From Areca catechu (taxonomy: Eukaryota; Streptophyta; Magnoliopsida; Arecales; Arecaceae): DNA of 64,000 nucleotides. How positions within the stretch are numbered: the stretch's first letter is position 1; every line of letters starts with the position of its first letter. This document shows, piece by piece, positions 1 to 9,804 of this stretch. The DNA is taken from the NCBI GenBank assembly GCA_021397845.1, contig CM038043.1, positions 30,379,501-30,443,500 on the forward strand, given 5' to 3'. The notes below the pieces were generated by a model, which was not told where the DNA came from, ran no database searches, and was given only the letters and a program-made list of their open reading frames with translations. Both the position numbers and the translations under genes were made by a program.

Positions 1-759
1 ACATGCAAGATGAGAATGCAACTATGTAACCCTAAAGGAGATTAGCAAAGATTAACTTAGCAATTTCTTATTTGCATATGATTAGTTCAGCATATAGTAT
101 CAAAGGAGGTCTAATAAAGAGAACTCGAACAATCAAACGTAAACCTAATTAATAAGACTATCAAAATAACAAAGAAATAGGAATAAGATTCGAACCACAC
201 AAGTTAAGCTAGGCAAATTTAATATTTCAGACCTAATCGATACTAGAACATACCTAGCATTAATCTTTCAAGTAGATCAAGATCACTCATGAAGAGACCT
301 CCCAAATGACAAGACCATACTACAAATTGAGGGCCCTTCTTGTTTTCTGGATTATGGCAAATAATTCCTTCCTCTTGAGTTCGGAATCCCGGAGAACCCT
401 ACAACAAAGAAACCTTGAAATTAGGAACTTGGTAAAATACGTTAGTCATGAAATGGAGAAACTAAAGAAGAGTCGAGGAAGCAGTGTTGAAGAATAATCT
501 TGGCGCCATGGTAGATCACTTGAAATGGATTTGGCCGGCCTCCTTGTGATGGTCTTCTTGATCAACCTTAGATATTGAAGAGCTAGCTTGAGATTGGAGA
601 AGAAGAAGAGTGTCTTAGGCGTTGGAGATGGAGGAGGAGAAAGTAGGGTTGGCGTGGGATAGGGAGAGGAATTTAGAACTACCACTTAGGCACATAGAAC
701 TCACATAGAAGAAAACTTTTATTTTTTCTTTTCCATCCTTTCTTTACAAGAAGACTAAG

Positions 760-774
760 AGTCTTTTATAGACT
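760..774 (-). promoter_or_regulatory. TATA box of LTR family B inside a short inverted repeat
   Basis: On the minus strand the sequence reads AGTC-TATAAAA-GACT, a good TATA box between 4-bp complementary arms, with imperfect pairing continuing outward. It lies about 590 bp from the LTR start, as expected for the U3/R border. Confidence 0.6.
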
Positions 775-920
775 ATTAAGCCATTTTGAATTCAAACTAC
801 ACCAAATATCATGGAGAAAAATTTGTGGAGAAAAATATGGGGCATCCCATGAGTAGTGGAGGAAGTTGTGGAGGAGGTTGTAGCTAATTCAAATTCAAAT
901 TCCCCTTTTCTTCTCTTGGG

Positions 921-1033
921 TGGCAACCTTGGATGGTGAGGTGGCATGTGTGATGTGGCAGCAACCTTGGATGGTGAGGTGGTATGTGTGATGTGGCAGC
1001 AACCTTGGATGATGAGGTGGCATGTGGTCCCCA
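921..1033. repeat. 38-bp tandem repeat in LTR family B
   Basis: Three near-identical units containing CAACCTTGGATGGTGAGG, starting about 924, 962 and 1000, so the period is 38 bp. They lie in U3 upstream of the TATA box. A second small duplication, period about 23 bp (GGTTTGATTCTTCATGG), follows at about 1095-1142. Confidence 0.85.
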
Positions 1034-1361
1034 CTTGAGGTGGCTTTGGTCTTGCTTTGGAGTATAAGTCTTGAGTCTTCTTTAGTCTTCAAATGTGGTT
1101 TGGTTTGATTCTTCATGGAGGTTTGGTTTGATTCTTCATGGATTGGACTTGACTCATTTGGACCCAACTCTCAAATACAAGATTAATTAGGCTGGACTAG
1201 TTCCAACATAAAATTGAAATGGACTCGAATTACATAATTATTTGGACTCAAAATTAAAGAAAGAAAAAAATTACAGGACTTTCTTTTACTCATCCAACCA
1301 TAAGGACTCGGATTTGACTTGAATTGGTTGGAGTCTCTTCCTGATTCTGGTGCCCACACCA

Positions 1362-2524
1362 CTACTCCTAATTGAAGTTCAAATCAAAATCAAAGAGCTT
1401 AACTTGGAGTGGAAGAAAAGAAGAAATACCATAAGAAGAAGAGGACTCCAAATCCAAATCCAACTCCAAAGGAGGTGCCATAAAAGTTCCAAAACAATTC
1501 CTTTATGGCCGTCCCAATTTTTTTTGGACTCTTGGTCGGCCAAGGGAGAGGATTTTCTACCTAATCTAGGGGTTGGAAGAGTTTAGTCCCACATGGGAAT
1601 TTGTACAAGCTAGGAGAAAATTTTAGGTCTATATAATAGACCTCTCTTTGTAACTTTAGAAAATCAATGAAGAAAAATTATTTTTGCTATTCTCTTGAGT
1701 TGAGTAACCTAGGTTTCTCTTCTTCCGCACTATTCTAAGTGTTGAGCTCCGTGAGGGAGTAATCCGGGTTCCATTGGAGCCTTGAGGAGGTGAGAGATCT
1801 CCATCTTTATCCAAAACCCTAGGTTAGCCACTTAAAAATCCAAAACCCTAGCCGCCCTTCATTATTTTCAATCCATCGAACCCTAGCTCCTTCCATCTCC
1901 CACGGCCTCTCTCTCTCTACAAGTCCAGGCCGTCCACCTTCATCCAGATCCAGTCCGGCTACTTCAGATCCAGAGCAAGTTCCAAGGAAAATCACATCAG
2001 CTTCCAGGAGAATCCAGTTTTCAGCAATTTCAATCTTCAAGTTCATCGACCTGGTAAATTTTTCCCTTGACTCTCTGATTCCATCAATTGTTTTTCTTCT
2101 CTTCTAGATCTTGAGTTCAGGAGAAGCCAACCCGCCAAAGGACCAGTATTGGATGATCCATTGCGAAGGTATCTGAATCCGAGGATCCAACAATCTGCTC
2201 GGGAGAGTTCTTCCACCAAAATCCGTGAAGATCATTGTCTGGTTAGGTAAACCATCTCTTCTCTTTATTTCTGTTCTGTTGAAAGTTCGGAGCGAAACCC
2301 TAGGTCTGGGAGTTTCTCAACCCCCAGCGATCCGTTGCTTCTGAACTACTCTGATAATTTAGTTTCCTTAAAATTGTGCTTTCAATTATCATATTAGTAT
2401 CTTTCAATGTTAGGTTAACTTTTCTTTGATTTGAAGCCAACTTCTACAAACATATAAAAACAACAAAAAAATTAGTTAATCTTAATTTACTTCCGCATCG
2501 CATCCCTTTATTTGTTCTGCATCA
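1362..2524 (+). repeat. 5' LTR of chromovirus A (first part missing)
   Basis: Matches 8638-9799 almost base for base. It begins where element B is inserted and ends in CATCA just before the primer-binding site. It contains the TATA box at 1632, several AAACCCTA (telo-box-like) motifs at about 1815-1870 and 2297, and a long R-U5 region. Confidence 0.95.
1625..1643 (+). promoter_or_regulatory. TATA box in a perfect 7-bp inverted repeat
   Basis: AGGTCTA-TATAA-TAGACCT: the two 7-bp arms are exact reverse complements and the loop is the TATA core. The 3' LTR has the same site at 8901-8919. Transcription probably starts about 30 bp downstream. Confidence 0.7.
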
Positions 2525-2528
2525 TTTT

Positions 2529-2540
2529 TGGTATCAGAGC
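2529..2540 (+). other. Primer-binding site, initiator Met tRNA
   Basis: TGGTATCAGAGC, complementary to the 3' end of plant initiator methionine tRNA, four bases after the LTR end at 2524. Confidence 0.93.
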
Positions 2541-3429
2541 CCAGTCTAGGGTTTCTGATTTGCTTGCTTGCTTTGATTGATCTCTTTTTATTTTGTCTGC
2601 TCGAAGTAGACTCCCCAGGACGTCCGGTCCTAGGAACTAAGCGAGGCGCAAGCCTCCTCCTCCCATTCCACGGGGTGTTCCTAGGGCGTGTAGGGGATCC
2701 ATTGGGTTATAACTTCTTAGCAGGGATTATAAACGGGGAAGACAATCTAGTTGCAGCCCGTAATTGCCCTGTTATCTGAATTATTTCTCCCTGCATAAAA
2801 CTCCGAATTGCATGATTTTTGCTTCGTTGAAACCAGTATAATTGAGCCTATTTTCCATAATTTTTCTGCGATTTATTGGTTTCGATAAAAACTCTGAGAA
2901 TTAAAATACAGCAACTCTGTTTTTTGTGTTCTGCAATTCAATTCTTTTTTGGAGTGATCATCTCATAATTTACTTAAGGGCAATTGAGCATCTAAGATAA
3001 GGGGAGGAGTTGATTACCTCTCCTTAGCCCAAAACCACCATCCAATCATTCGAACCTAGACCTAATTTAAAATCAGTTAGACCTAATTTGCCCTAGTGGG
3101 CTAGGGACACCAATTGGTCGGGTCTAGGCTAGTGTTGAGTCAGTTTGCTGAGTTATTCTGTGTGTGCTTAGCACTCAGTGTCTAGAACGGTGGTTCAGGG
3201 ACTACGTCCCGAAGGGCTTGTGTGCTGGTCCGCCTACCTGGCCAATCACTGATTGGTGTCTAGGATTGGCGATCAGGGACCTAACACTCCCCTTACACCT
3301 GCCTGGCTGAGTCCTGAGTTACTACAGGCTAGCTTGCCACTCTGATTGGGCATCTAGTTTGGACTCTAGGTCTAGTGATCCAGTAGTCGATTTAGTCTAG
3401 TCTCATTTTGTGTGCTTGCTTGAATCATC
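2541..3429 (+). other. Untranslated leader of chromovirus A
   Basis: No convincing gene. From 2971 (TACTTAAGGGCAA) to about 3400 it holds a block that recurs in chromoviruses C (16680-17006, minus) and D (61692-62100) and in the Athila element (49225-49660). The small ORF at 2528-2779 has no support as a gene. A packaging or dimerisation role is only an inference. Confidence 0.75.
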
Positions 3430-4062
3430 ATGTCTACCAGAAACGGAGTGCCATATCAACCTGGTCAAACCCAACCTGATTTAGAGGCCATGATCAGAAC
3501 TCTTACTGAAAGTATGGCTAAAATGAATCAGGATATGACAAACACTGTGGCCCAGTTTAGCGCACAAATTCATGAGGATCTTACCCAACTTAGGGACCGA
3601 GTCCAAGTACTTGAAGAACCTAGACATCGGAATTGGACTCCTGACCCCGATTTTAATGTGCCTCAGCCTCACCCACATCAGGAGCCTAGAAGGCCTTTAT
3701 ATAGAGATCCCGAACCTAATCATAGGAGGCCTGACCCAGAGCCTGAAGATAGAGATGATAGGTTCATCAGGAACATCAAATTAGATGCACCCACTTTTGA
3801 TGGTAGTCTGAACCCTAAGGTGTATTCTGATTGGGAGGGTGAGATGGATCAATACTTTGAGTGGTATGCTATGTCTGAGGAGAGGAAATACAAGTTTGCC
3901 AAGATGAAATTAGTGCGTCAAGCTAGGTTATACTGGGGGAACATTGAGCTAACCACTAGGAGACGGAATGTTGAGCCCATAACCACTTGGCATGGTATGA
4001 AAGAAAAACTGAGAGATAAATACCTACCCATTTCATACCAGCAAAACCTGTTAGACCAATAG
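3430..4062 (+). CDS. gag: Gag N-terminal part, ended by in-frame TAG
   Basis: First 210 residues of the chromovirus polyprotein. The start MSTRNGVPY matches gag starts of elements D (MSTRSGASY) and C (MTTRAGTPY). A helical segment around residues 20-60 with regular hydrophobic spacing is followed by a Pro/Asp/Arg-rich stretch and then a typical retrotransposon gag region with the motif FDGSLNPKVYSDWEGEMDQY. Gag forms the particle that packages element RNA. The frame stops at 4060-4062 in the context CAA-TAG-CAA. Coding sense continues in the same frame beyond it, so this is probably a CAG-to-TAG change; programmed readthrough is less likely. Confidence 0.88.
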   Translation: MSTRNGVPYQPGQTQPDLEAMIRTLTESMAKMNQDMTNTVAQFSAQIHEDLTQLRDRVQVLEEPRHRNWTPDPDFNVPQPHPHQEPRRPLYRDPEPNHRRPDPEPEDRDDRFIRNIKLDAPTFDGSLNPKVYSDWEGEMDQYFEWYAMSEERKYKFAKMKLVRQARLYWGNIELTTRRRNVEPITTWHGMKEKLRDKYLPISYQQNLLDQ

Positions 4063-4377
4063 CAAAACCTGAAACAAGGAAACCGATCTGTCTCAGACTA
4101 CATAACTACTTTTGATGAATACCTAATGAGATGTGATGTGAGTGAAGCCCACGAAGTCACTTTGTCTAGATTTAGGGCTGGACTGAGGGAAGATATCAAG
4201 AGAGAACTATTTCTGAGAGAGGTTACTGATCTAGACCAAGCCTACCAGATTGCACTGAACACTGAGAAATTTTAGAGAGGACCTATACCTTCTAGGGTTA
4301 GTGCCCCAATCCCAAGGAATGGACCTAGCCAAGTTATCCCTAGTAAACCTTTTCAGGGTACTTCTACCCCTAGGCCC
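4063..4377 (+). pseudogene. gag: Gag middle part between two in-frame stops
   Basis: Continues the gag frame without a shift and includes recognisable gag residues (SDYITTFDEYLMRCDVSE, then FRAGLREDIKREL). A second TAG lies at 4273-4275 and open sense resumes at once toward the zinc knuckles. No initiation signal is evident here. The segment could be translated only by reading through one or two stops. Confidence 0.85.
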
Positions 4378-7300
4378 ATGGACAAAGGTAAGGCACCTGA
4401 CACCCAGAAAACCCCTAGTTCAAATATCACCTGTTTTAAGTGTCAGAAACCAGGTCACATTTCTAGTCAGTGTACTGCCATAGCCTGTTTCAAGTGTCAT
4501 AAGGTAGGTCATGTTGCTAGCCAGTGCCCACGGAGATCCCTTTACATAGAAGAGGGAGAGAATGATAATTCCGAGCCCAGTGAGGAATTTGAAGAAGAAG
4601 TTTATGAGGTCGGAATGAATTTGGTTGAGGAGTATGAAGGAGAGGAGGAACCCAATGAATCTGACCAATTAGGAGTTGTAAGATGCATCATATCCCAGAA
4701 TCTAGTTCAAGAGGATTGGCGTAGGACTAACATCCTACAGACTTTTCTTAAATTAGGGGATAAGGTATGTAAGATCATCATAGATAGTGGGAGCTGTGTA
4801 AATGCCATCTCTACTAGCACTGTCAAGATGTTAGGCTTAATCCCAGTTCCCCATCCCAACCCCTATAAGGTTTCTTGGGTAGATTCTACCTCCATACCCA
4901 TCCAGTCTAGATGTCAAGTCCAAATCCAAATGCAATCTTATCACGAAAAGATTTGGTGCGATGTCTTACCCATGGGGGTGAGCAGTATAATTCTCGGAAG
5001 GCCTTGGTTGTATGATCATGATGCCACCCTCTTAGGAAAATCCAATACCTGTGTCTTTAGTTTCAATGGGAAGAAGATTACGATCCATTCCGTTCCCCCT
5101 AAGGACAAGGTAACTAAAGGAGTTGGTAAGGTTAAGGAGATGAAAACTGGAGTGAACCTAATCAGTGCTAAGGATCTAGAACAAGAAATTCATAGTGGTT
5201 CACCCATCTGGATGCTGACTGCTAAGGAACTTAGAACTTCGGAACCCTCAGAGCCTCCTCAAGAAGTTAAACCTGTGTTAAAAGAATTTGAGGATGTCTT
5301 TCCCGAGGATTTGCCAGACCACCTTCCACCTCTTAGGGATATCCAGCATGCCATAGATCTAATCCCAGGAGCAACTTTGCCCAACTTGCCCCATTACAGG
5401 ATGAATCCATCTGAGCATGAAGAACTGCAAAAGCAGGTTGGAGAATTATTGAGGAAGGGGTTTATTAGAGAAAGTCTTAGCCCTTGTGCAGTCCCAGCCT
5501 TACTGACCCCAAAGAAAGATGGCACGTGGAGGATGTGTGTTGACAGTCGTGCCATCAATAAAATTACAATCAAGTATAGGTTTTCCATCCCTAGACTAGA
5601 TGACATGCTTGATATGATGGCTGGTGCAATGGTTTTTTCTAAGATTGATCTCAAAAGCGGCTATCATCAGGTTAGGATTAGACCCGGGGATGAATGGAAA
5701 ACTGCTTTCAAAACTAAGGATGGTCTTTATGAATGGGTTGTTATGCCTTTTGGGTTGTCCAATGCCCCTAGTACTTTCATGAGAATTATGACCCAGGTAC
5801 TTAGAGCTTTCATAGGAAAATTTGTGGTGGTCTATTTTGATGACATCCTGATCTATAGTAAGACCCCAACAGATCACCTAGACCACCTTAGAGCAGTCTG
5901 CCAAGTTTTGAGGAATGAGAGACTCTACGGTAATCTTAAGAAGTGTGAATTCATGACTAGTAGAGTTATCTTTCTTGGTTTTGTAGTAACCCCTGACGGC
6001 GTGGCGGCTGATCCTGAGAAGATTAAGTCCATAGTAGACTGGCCAGAGCCAACCAATGTGCATGAAGTTAGAAGTTTCCATGGCTTGGCTACCTTCTATA
6101 GGCGATTCATCAAGGGGTTTAGTACTTTAGCTGCTCCAATCACTGATTGTATTAGGAAGGGAGAATTTCATTGGACTAAGTCAGCCCATAAAGCCTTCCT
6201 AGATCTTAAGGATAAAATGACCCAGGCACCCATTCTGAGATTACCCGATTTTTCTAAAGTATTTGAGGTTGCCTGTGATGCTTCAGGTGTAGGAATAGGT
6301 GGAGTCCTAAGCCAAGAGAATCATCCCATAGCATTCTTTAGTGAAAAACTTAATGATGCTAAGCTTAGGTATTCTACCTATGATAAGGAATTTTATGCGG
6401 TGGTGCAAGCTTTGCGTTACTGGAGACATTATTTGCTACCGCAGGAATTTGTACTATTTTCGGACCATGAGGCTCTTAGATTTCTGAACTCCCAAAAGAA
6501 GCTTAACCCTAGGCATGCTAAGTGGGTAGAATATATCCAGTCCTATACTTTTGTCCTGAAACATAAGGCTGGAGTTGAGAATAAGGTAGCTGATGCCCTT
6601 AGTCGCCGATCTCTGTTATTAACTTCTGTTAGAACTGAGGTCATAGGGTTTGAGCAAATCAAAGAGGAATATGAGTCTTGTCCGGATTTCACAACTGTGT
6701 ATCAGGATCTAGTTCAAGGACCATCTAGTAATCACCAGGATTATACCCTTGTAGATGGTTTTTTGTTCTTCAAAAATAGGCTTTGCATCCCTAGAACTTC
6801 TCTTAGGGAATTTTTGATTTGGGAAATCCATGCTGGAGGTTTAGCCGGCCATTTTGGAAAAGACAAGACCATTCTTGCTATTGAAGACCACTTTTTCTGG
6901 CCTAGCTTGAAAAGGGATGTAGCTAATATTGTAGCTAGATGTCGAACCTGCGGTGTTGCCAAACAGCGAAAACAAAACACTGGCCTTTATACCCCACTCC
7001 CTGTCCCAGATCGTCCTTGGCAAGATGTGAGTATGGATTTTGTGTTAGGTTTACCTAAGACCCAGAGGAGACATGATTCTATCTGTGTCGTAGTCGACCG
7101 ATTCTCTAAAATGGCCCACTTCTTGCCTTGTTCCCAAACTTTTGATGCGTCTAAGGTAGCCACACTTTTCTTCAATGAGATAGTTAGACTCCATGGCCTA
7201 CCTAAGACAATCGTTTCAGATAGGGATGTCCGGTTCACCAGTTACTTTTGGAAGACCCTTTGGCATAAGTTAGGGACAAAACTTAAGTTTTCAACTGCCT

Positions 7301-8226
7301 ATCATCCCCAAACTGATGGCCAAACTGAAGTAGTGAACCGTAGCCTAGGAAATCTGCTGAGATGTCTTGTTGGTGAAAATACCAGAAATTGGGATTTATA
7401 CCTACCAAGGGCAGAATTTGCATACAACGACTCGGTCAATAGGTCTACGGGTAAGAGTCCATTTGAAATTGTACATGGGTACAAACCTCACACACCTCTT
7501 GACCTAGTCCCTTTACCTGTCCACACTCGAGTCTCCGAATCTGTTGAGAATTTTGCACAGCATATAAAAGATTTGCATAAAGAAATTCATGCCAAAATAA
7601 ATTTAAGTAATGAAACTTATAAGAAGTTGGCTGATACTCAAAGGCGAGTCAAATCTTTTGTTGAGGGAGACTATGTGATGATTAGGTTAAGGCCTGAACG
7701 ATTTCCTCCTGGAACCGTTAGAAAGTTACATGCTAGGGGAGCTGGACCATTTAGAGTGGTAAAGAGAGTAGGATCCAATGCCTATGTGCTCGAGTTGCCT
7801 CCAGAACTAGGCATTAGCTCTACTTTCAACATTACAGACTTAGTAGAGTACAGGGAGCCAGCTGTGATTCCTAGTGAGCCTTTTGAGCCTAACCCTATCA
7901 TTGAGAGTGATCCCGACCCTGTGTGTCCACCAACAAACTGGCCTGTGAGGAAAGAGCAGATTGAAAAGATCCTGGATGATCAGGTTATCTCTACTCGTAA
8001 TCGAGGATACCAAAGGTACCTGGTCCGCTGGCAAGGAAGGCCAGATTCTGATGACTCTTGGATCTCCCGAGAAGAATTACAAGAATTGGACCCAGACCTC
8101 TTGGAGAGATACCAGAGCCAACTTGAGCCTTACTCGACAGGGTCGAGTTCCTCCCACCCTGGGAGAATTGGTGCGGGCACCAGACTCAGAAGAAGACTTC
8201 AGAGCTCTATTTGGATCTCGGATTGA
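4378..8226 (+). CDS. pol: Chromovirus Pol: protease, RT, RNase H, integrase, chromodomain
   Basis: An intact 1282-codon stretch in frame with gag; the Met at 4378 is simply the first after the second stop. In order: two CCHC zinc knuckles (residues 19-32 and 37-50, CFKCQKPGHISSQC and CFKCHKVGHVASQC); a retropepsin with DSG near nt 4782; RT with CVDSRAINK and the catalytic YFDD at about 5833; RNase H starting near CDAS at about 6270; integrase with the zinc-binding HHCC region (about 6829-6960) and catalytic Asp, Asp, Glu in MDFVLGLP, IVSDRD and TDGQTE (about 7033, 7210, 7312); a GPF-type module; and a C-terminal chromodomain (about 7960-8110) keeping the RWQG tryptophan but lacking other cage aromatics. 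All catalytic motifs I can see are intact. The last 18 codons and the stop lie inside the 3' LTR. Confidence 0.95.
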   Translation: MDKGKAPDTQKTPSSNITCFKCQKPGHISSQCTAIACFKCHKVGHVASQCPRRSLYIEEGENDNSEPSEEFEEEVYEVGMNLVEEYEGEEEPNESDQLGVVRCIISQNLVQEDWRRTNILQTFLKLGDKVCKIIIDSGSCVNAISTSTVKMLGLIPVPHPNPYKVSWVDSTSIPIQSRCQVQIQMQSYHEKIWCDVLPMGVSSIILGRPWLYDHDATLLGKSNTCVFSFNGKKITIHSVPPKDKVTKGVGKVKEMKTGVNLISAKDLEQEIHSGSPIWMLTAKELRTSEPSEPPQEVKPVLKEFEDVFPEDLPDHLPPLRDIQHAIDLIPGATLPNLPHYRMNPSEHEELQKQVGELLRKGFIRESLSPCAVPALLTPKKDGTWRMCVDSRAINKITIKYRFSIPRLDDMLDMMAGAMVFSKIDLKSGYHQVRIRPGDEWKTAFKTKDGLYEWVVMPFGLSNAPSTFMRIMTQVLRAFIGKFVVVYFDDILIYSKTPTDHLDHLRAVCQVLRNERLYGNLKKCEFMTSRVIFLGFVVTPDGVAADPEKIKSIVDWPEPTNVHEVRSFHGLATFYRRFIKGFSTLAAPITDCIRKGEFHWTKSAHKAFLDLKDKMTQAPILRLPDFSKVFEVACDASGVGIGGVLSQENHPIAFFSEKLNDAKLRYSTYDKEFYAVVQALRYWRHYLLPQEFVLFSDHEALRFLNSQKKLNPRHAKWVEYIQSYTFVLKHKAGVENKVADALSRRSLLLTSVRTEVIGFEQIKEEYESCPDFTTVYQDLVQGPSSNHQDYTLVDGFLFFKNRLCIPRTSLREFLIWEIHAGGLAGHFGKDKTILAIEDHFFWPSLKRDVANIVARCRTCGVAKQRKQNTGLYTPLPVPDRPWQDVSMDFVLGLPKTQRRHDSICVVVDRFSKMAHFLPCSQTFDASKVATLFFNEIVRLHGLPKTIVSDRDVRFTSYFWKTLWHKLGTKLKFSTAYHPQTDGQTEVVNRSLGNLLRCLVGENTRNWDLYLPRAEFAYNDSVNRSTGKSPFEIVHGYKPHTPLDLVPLPVHTRVSESVENFAQHIKDLHKEIHAKINLSNETYKKLADTQRRVKSFVEGDYVMIRLRPERFPPGTVRKLHARGAGPFRVVKRVGSNAYVLELPPELGISSTFNITDLVEYREPAVIPSEPFEPNPIIESDPDPVCPPTNWPVRKEQIEKILDDQVISTRNRGYQRYLVRWQGRPDSDDSWISREELQELDPDLLERYQSQLEPYSTGSSSSHPGRIGAGTRLRRRLQSSIWISD

Positions 8227-9799
8227 CATTGCCCGAGAAATTAGGGTTTGTAATAAAGGTTGACCTGGTCAACCAGTTTATTTATTTTATTTATTTCTTG
8301 AGTCACCATTTAAATTTTGTTGAGTCATGTTGACTCGGTGCAAGTCCCAATGTGGTTTCAATTTGGTCCAAAATGGTGCCACATTTCTCTTCCAATCAAC
8401 TCAAGGTTCAAGCAAGTGGAGGCCACACTCCAAGCCACACGCCCAGCCACACTCCGAGCACACGCCAGAGTCCAGGAGGCGCCATAGAGGCATCCCAGTG
8501 TCATGGTCCCCACATCCAAAGAAGAAAAAATCAAATTGGAGGCTAAATTAAAGGAGGCGCCCACACCTGCCTAATTTACCTAAGCAAAGAAGGAAGAAAA
8601 CTTCTCTTGGAGAAGAAATCAAAGAAGGACATCCAACCTACTCCTAATTGAAGTTCAAATCAAAATCAAAGAGCTTAACTTGGAGTGGAAGAAAAGAAGA
8701 AATACCATAAGAAGAAGAGGACTCCAAATCCAAATCCAACTCCAAAGGAGGTGCCATAAAAGTTCCAAAACAATTCCTTTATGGCCGTCCCAATTTTTTT
8801 TGGACTCTTGGTCGGCCAAGGGAGAGGATTTTCTACCTAATCTAGGGGTTGGAAGAGTTTAGTCCCACATGGGAATTTGTACAAGCTAGGAGAAAATTTT
8901 AGGTCTATATAATAGACCTCTCTTTGTAACTTTAGAAAATCAATGAAGAAAAATTATTTTTGCTATTCTCTTGAGTTGAGTAACCTAGGTTTCTCTTCTT
9001 CCGCACTATTCTAAGTGTTGAGCTCCGTGAGGGAGTAATCCGGGTTCCATTGGAGCCTTGAGGAGGTGAGAGATCTCCATCTTTATCCAAAACCCTAGGT
9101 TAGCCACTTAAAAATCCAAAACCCTAGCCGCCCTTCATTATTTTCAATCCATCGAACCCTAGCTCCTTCCATCTCCCATGGCCTCTCTCTCTCTACAAGT
9201 CCAGGCCATCCACCTTCATCCAGATCCAGTCCGGCTACTTCAGATCCAGAGCAAGTTCCAAGAAAATCACATCAGCTTCCAGGAGAATCCAGTTTTCAGC
9301 AATTTCAATCTTCAAGTTCATCGACCTGGTAAATTTTTCCCTTGACTCTCTGATTCCATCAATTATTTTTCTTCTCTTCCAGATCTTGAGTTCAGGAGAA
9401 GCCAACCCGCCAAAGGACCAGTATTGGAGGATCCATTGCGAAGGTATCTGAATCCGAGGATCCAACAATCTGCTCGGGAGAGTTCTTCCACCAAAATCTG
9501 TGAAGATCATTGTCTGGTTAGGTAAACCATCTCTTCTCTTTATTTCTGTTCTGTTGAAAGTTCGGAGCGAAACCCTAGGTCTGGGAGTTTCTCAACCCCC
9601 AGCGATCCGTTGCTTCTGAACTACTCTGATAATTTAGTTTCCTTAAAATTGTGCTTTCAATTATCATATTAGTATCTTTCAATGTTAGGTTAACTTTTCT
9701 TTGATTTGAAGCCAACTTCTACAAACATATAAAAACAACAAAAAAATTAGTTAATCTTAATTTACTTCCGCATCGCATCCCTTTATTTGTTCTGCATCA
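8169..9799 (+). repeat. 3' LTR of chromovirus A
   Basis: 1631 bp, starts TGGTGCGGGCACCA just after the short purine tract GGGAGAAT and ends TTCTGCATCA. The start is confirmed by the solo LTR of the same family at 56449-58188, whose edges are set by target duplications. It duplicates 1362-2524 from 8638 onward. The first 58 bp also encode the polyprotein C-terminus. Confidence 0.95.
8901..8919 (+). promoter_or_regulatory. TATA box in inverted repeat, 3' LTR copy
   Basis: Same AGGTCTA-TATAA-TAGACCT module as at 1625-1643, about 740 bp into the LTR. Confidence 0.65.
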
Positions 9800-9804
9800 A
9801 AAGC
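9800..9804. other. Right target-site duplication of chromovirus A
   Basis: AAAGC directly follows the LTR end CATCA. Its partner lies left of the window, so it is predicted, not confirmed. Confidence 0.5.

Larger units (their letters stand above)
1..1361 (-). mobile_element. Chromovirus-type LTR (family B), cut by window edge
   Basis: A long terminal repeat read on the minus strand. Its outer end is at 1361, where the plus strand reads TGGTGCCCACACCA, the reverse of the TGGTGTGGGCACCA start seen in related LTRs here. It sits inside the 5' LTR of chromovirus A: the flank CTACTCCTAATTG at 1362 continues the sequence that is uninterrupted at 8638 in the other LTR of that element. The inner end (expected TGATGC on this strand) lies left of the window, so I cannot tell a solo LTR from a complete element. 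Short ORFs inside it look like chance ORFs. It is AT-rich with a TATA box and short tandem repeats. Confidence 0.8.
1362..9799 (+). mobile_element. Ty3/gypsy chromovirus A, nearly complete
   Basis: An LTR retrotransposon with two LTRs, an initiator-methionine tRNA primer site, a leader and one long gag-pol frame in the order gag, protease, RT, RNase H, integrase, chromodomain. The first part of the 5' LTR is not in the window because element B is inserted there. The two LTRs differ by only about six substitutions and one 1-bp indel over roughly 1160 comparable bases (by eye), so the insertion is recent. The RT motif CVDSRAINK suggests the CRM/Galadriel/Reina side of plant chromoviruses rather than Tekay; this placement is uncertain. 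The right flank AAAGC is the expected 5-bp target duplication, but its left partner is not visible. Confidence 0.95.

Noticed and set aside
792..1167. Minus-strand ORFs rich in His/Thr/Pro in LTR family B
   Set aside because: They are translations of the 38-bp tandem repeat in a non-coding LTR.
2053..2108. GT...AG intron-like segment in the R-U5 region of the chromovirus A LTR (GTAAAT to TTCTAG)
   Set aside because: About 55 bp is shorter than normal plant introns and there is no coding sequence to splice.
4057..4065. Programmed stop-codon readthrough as an established feature
   Set aside because: The following codons do not complete the usual leaky motif, and a second TAG downstream makes simple mutation more likely; kept only as a low-weight idea.
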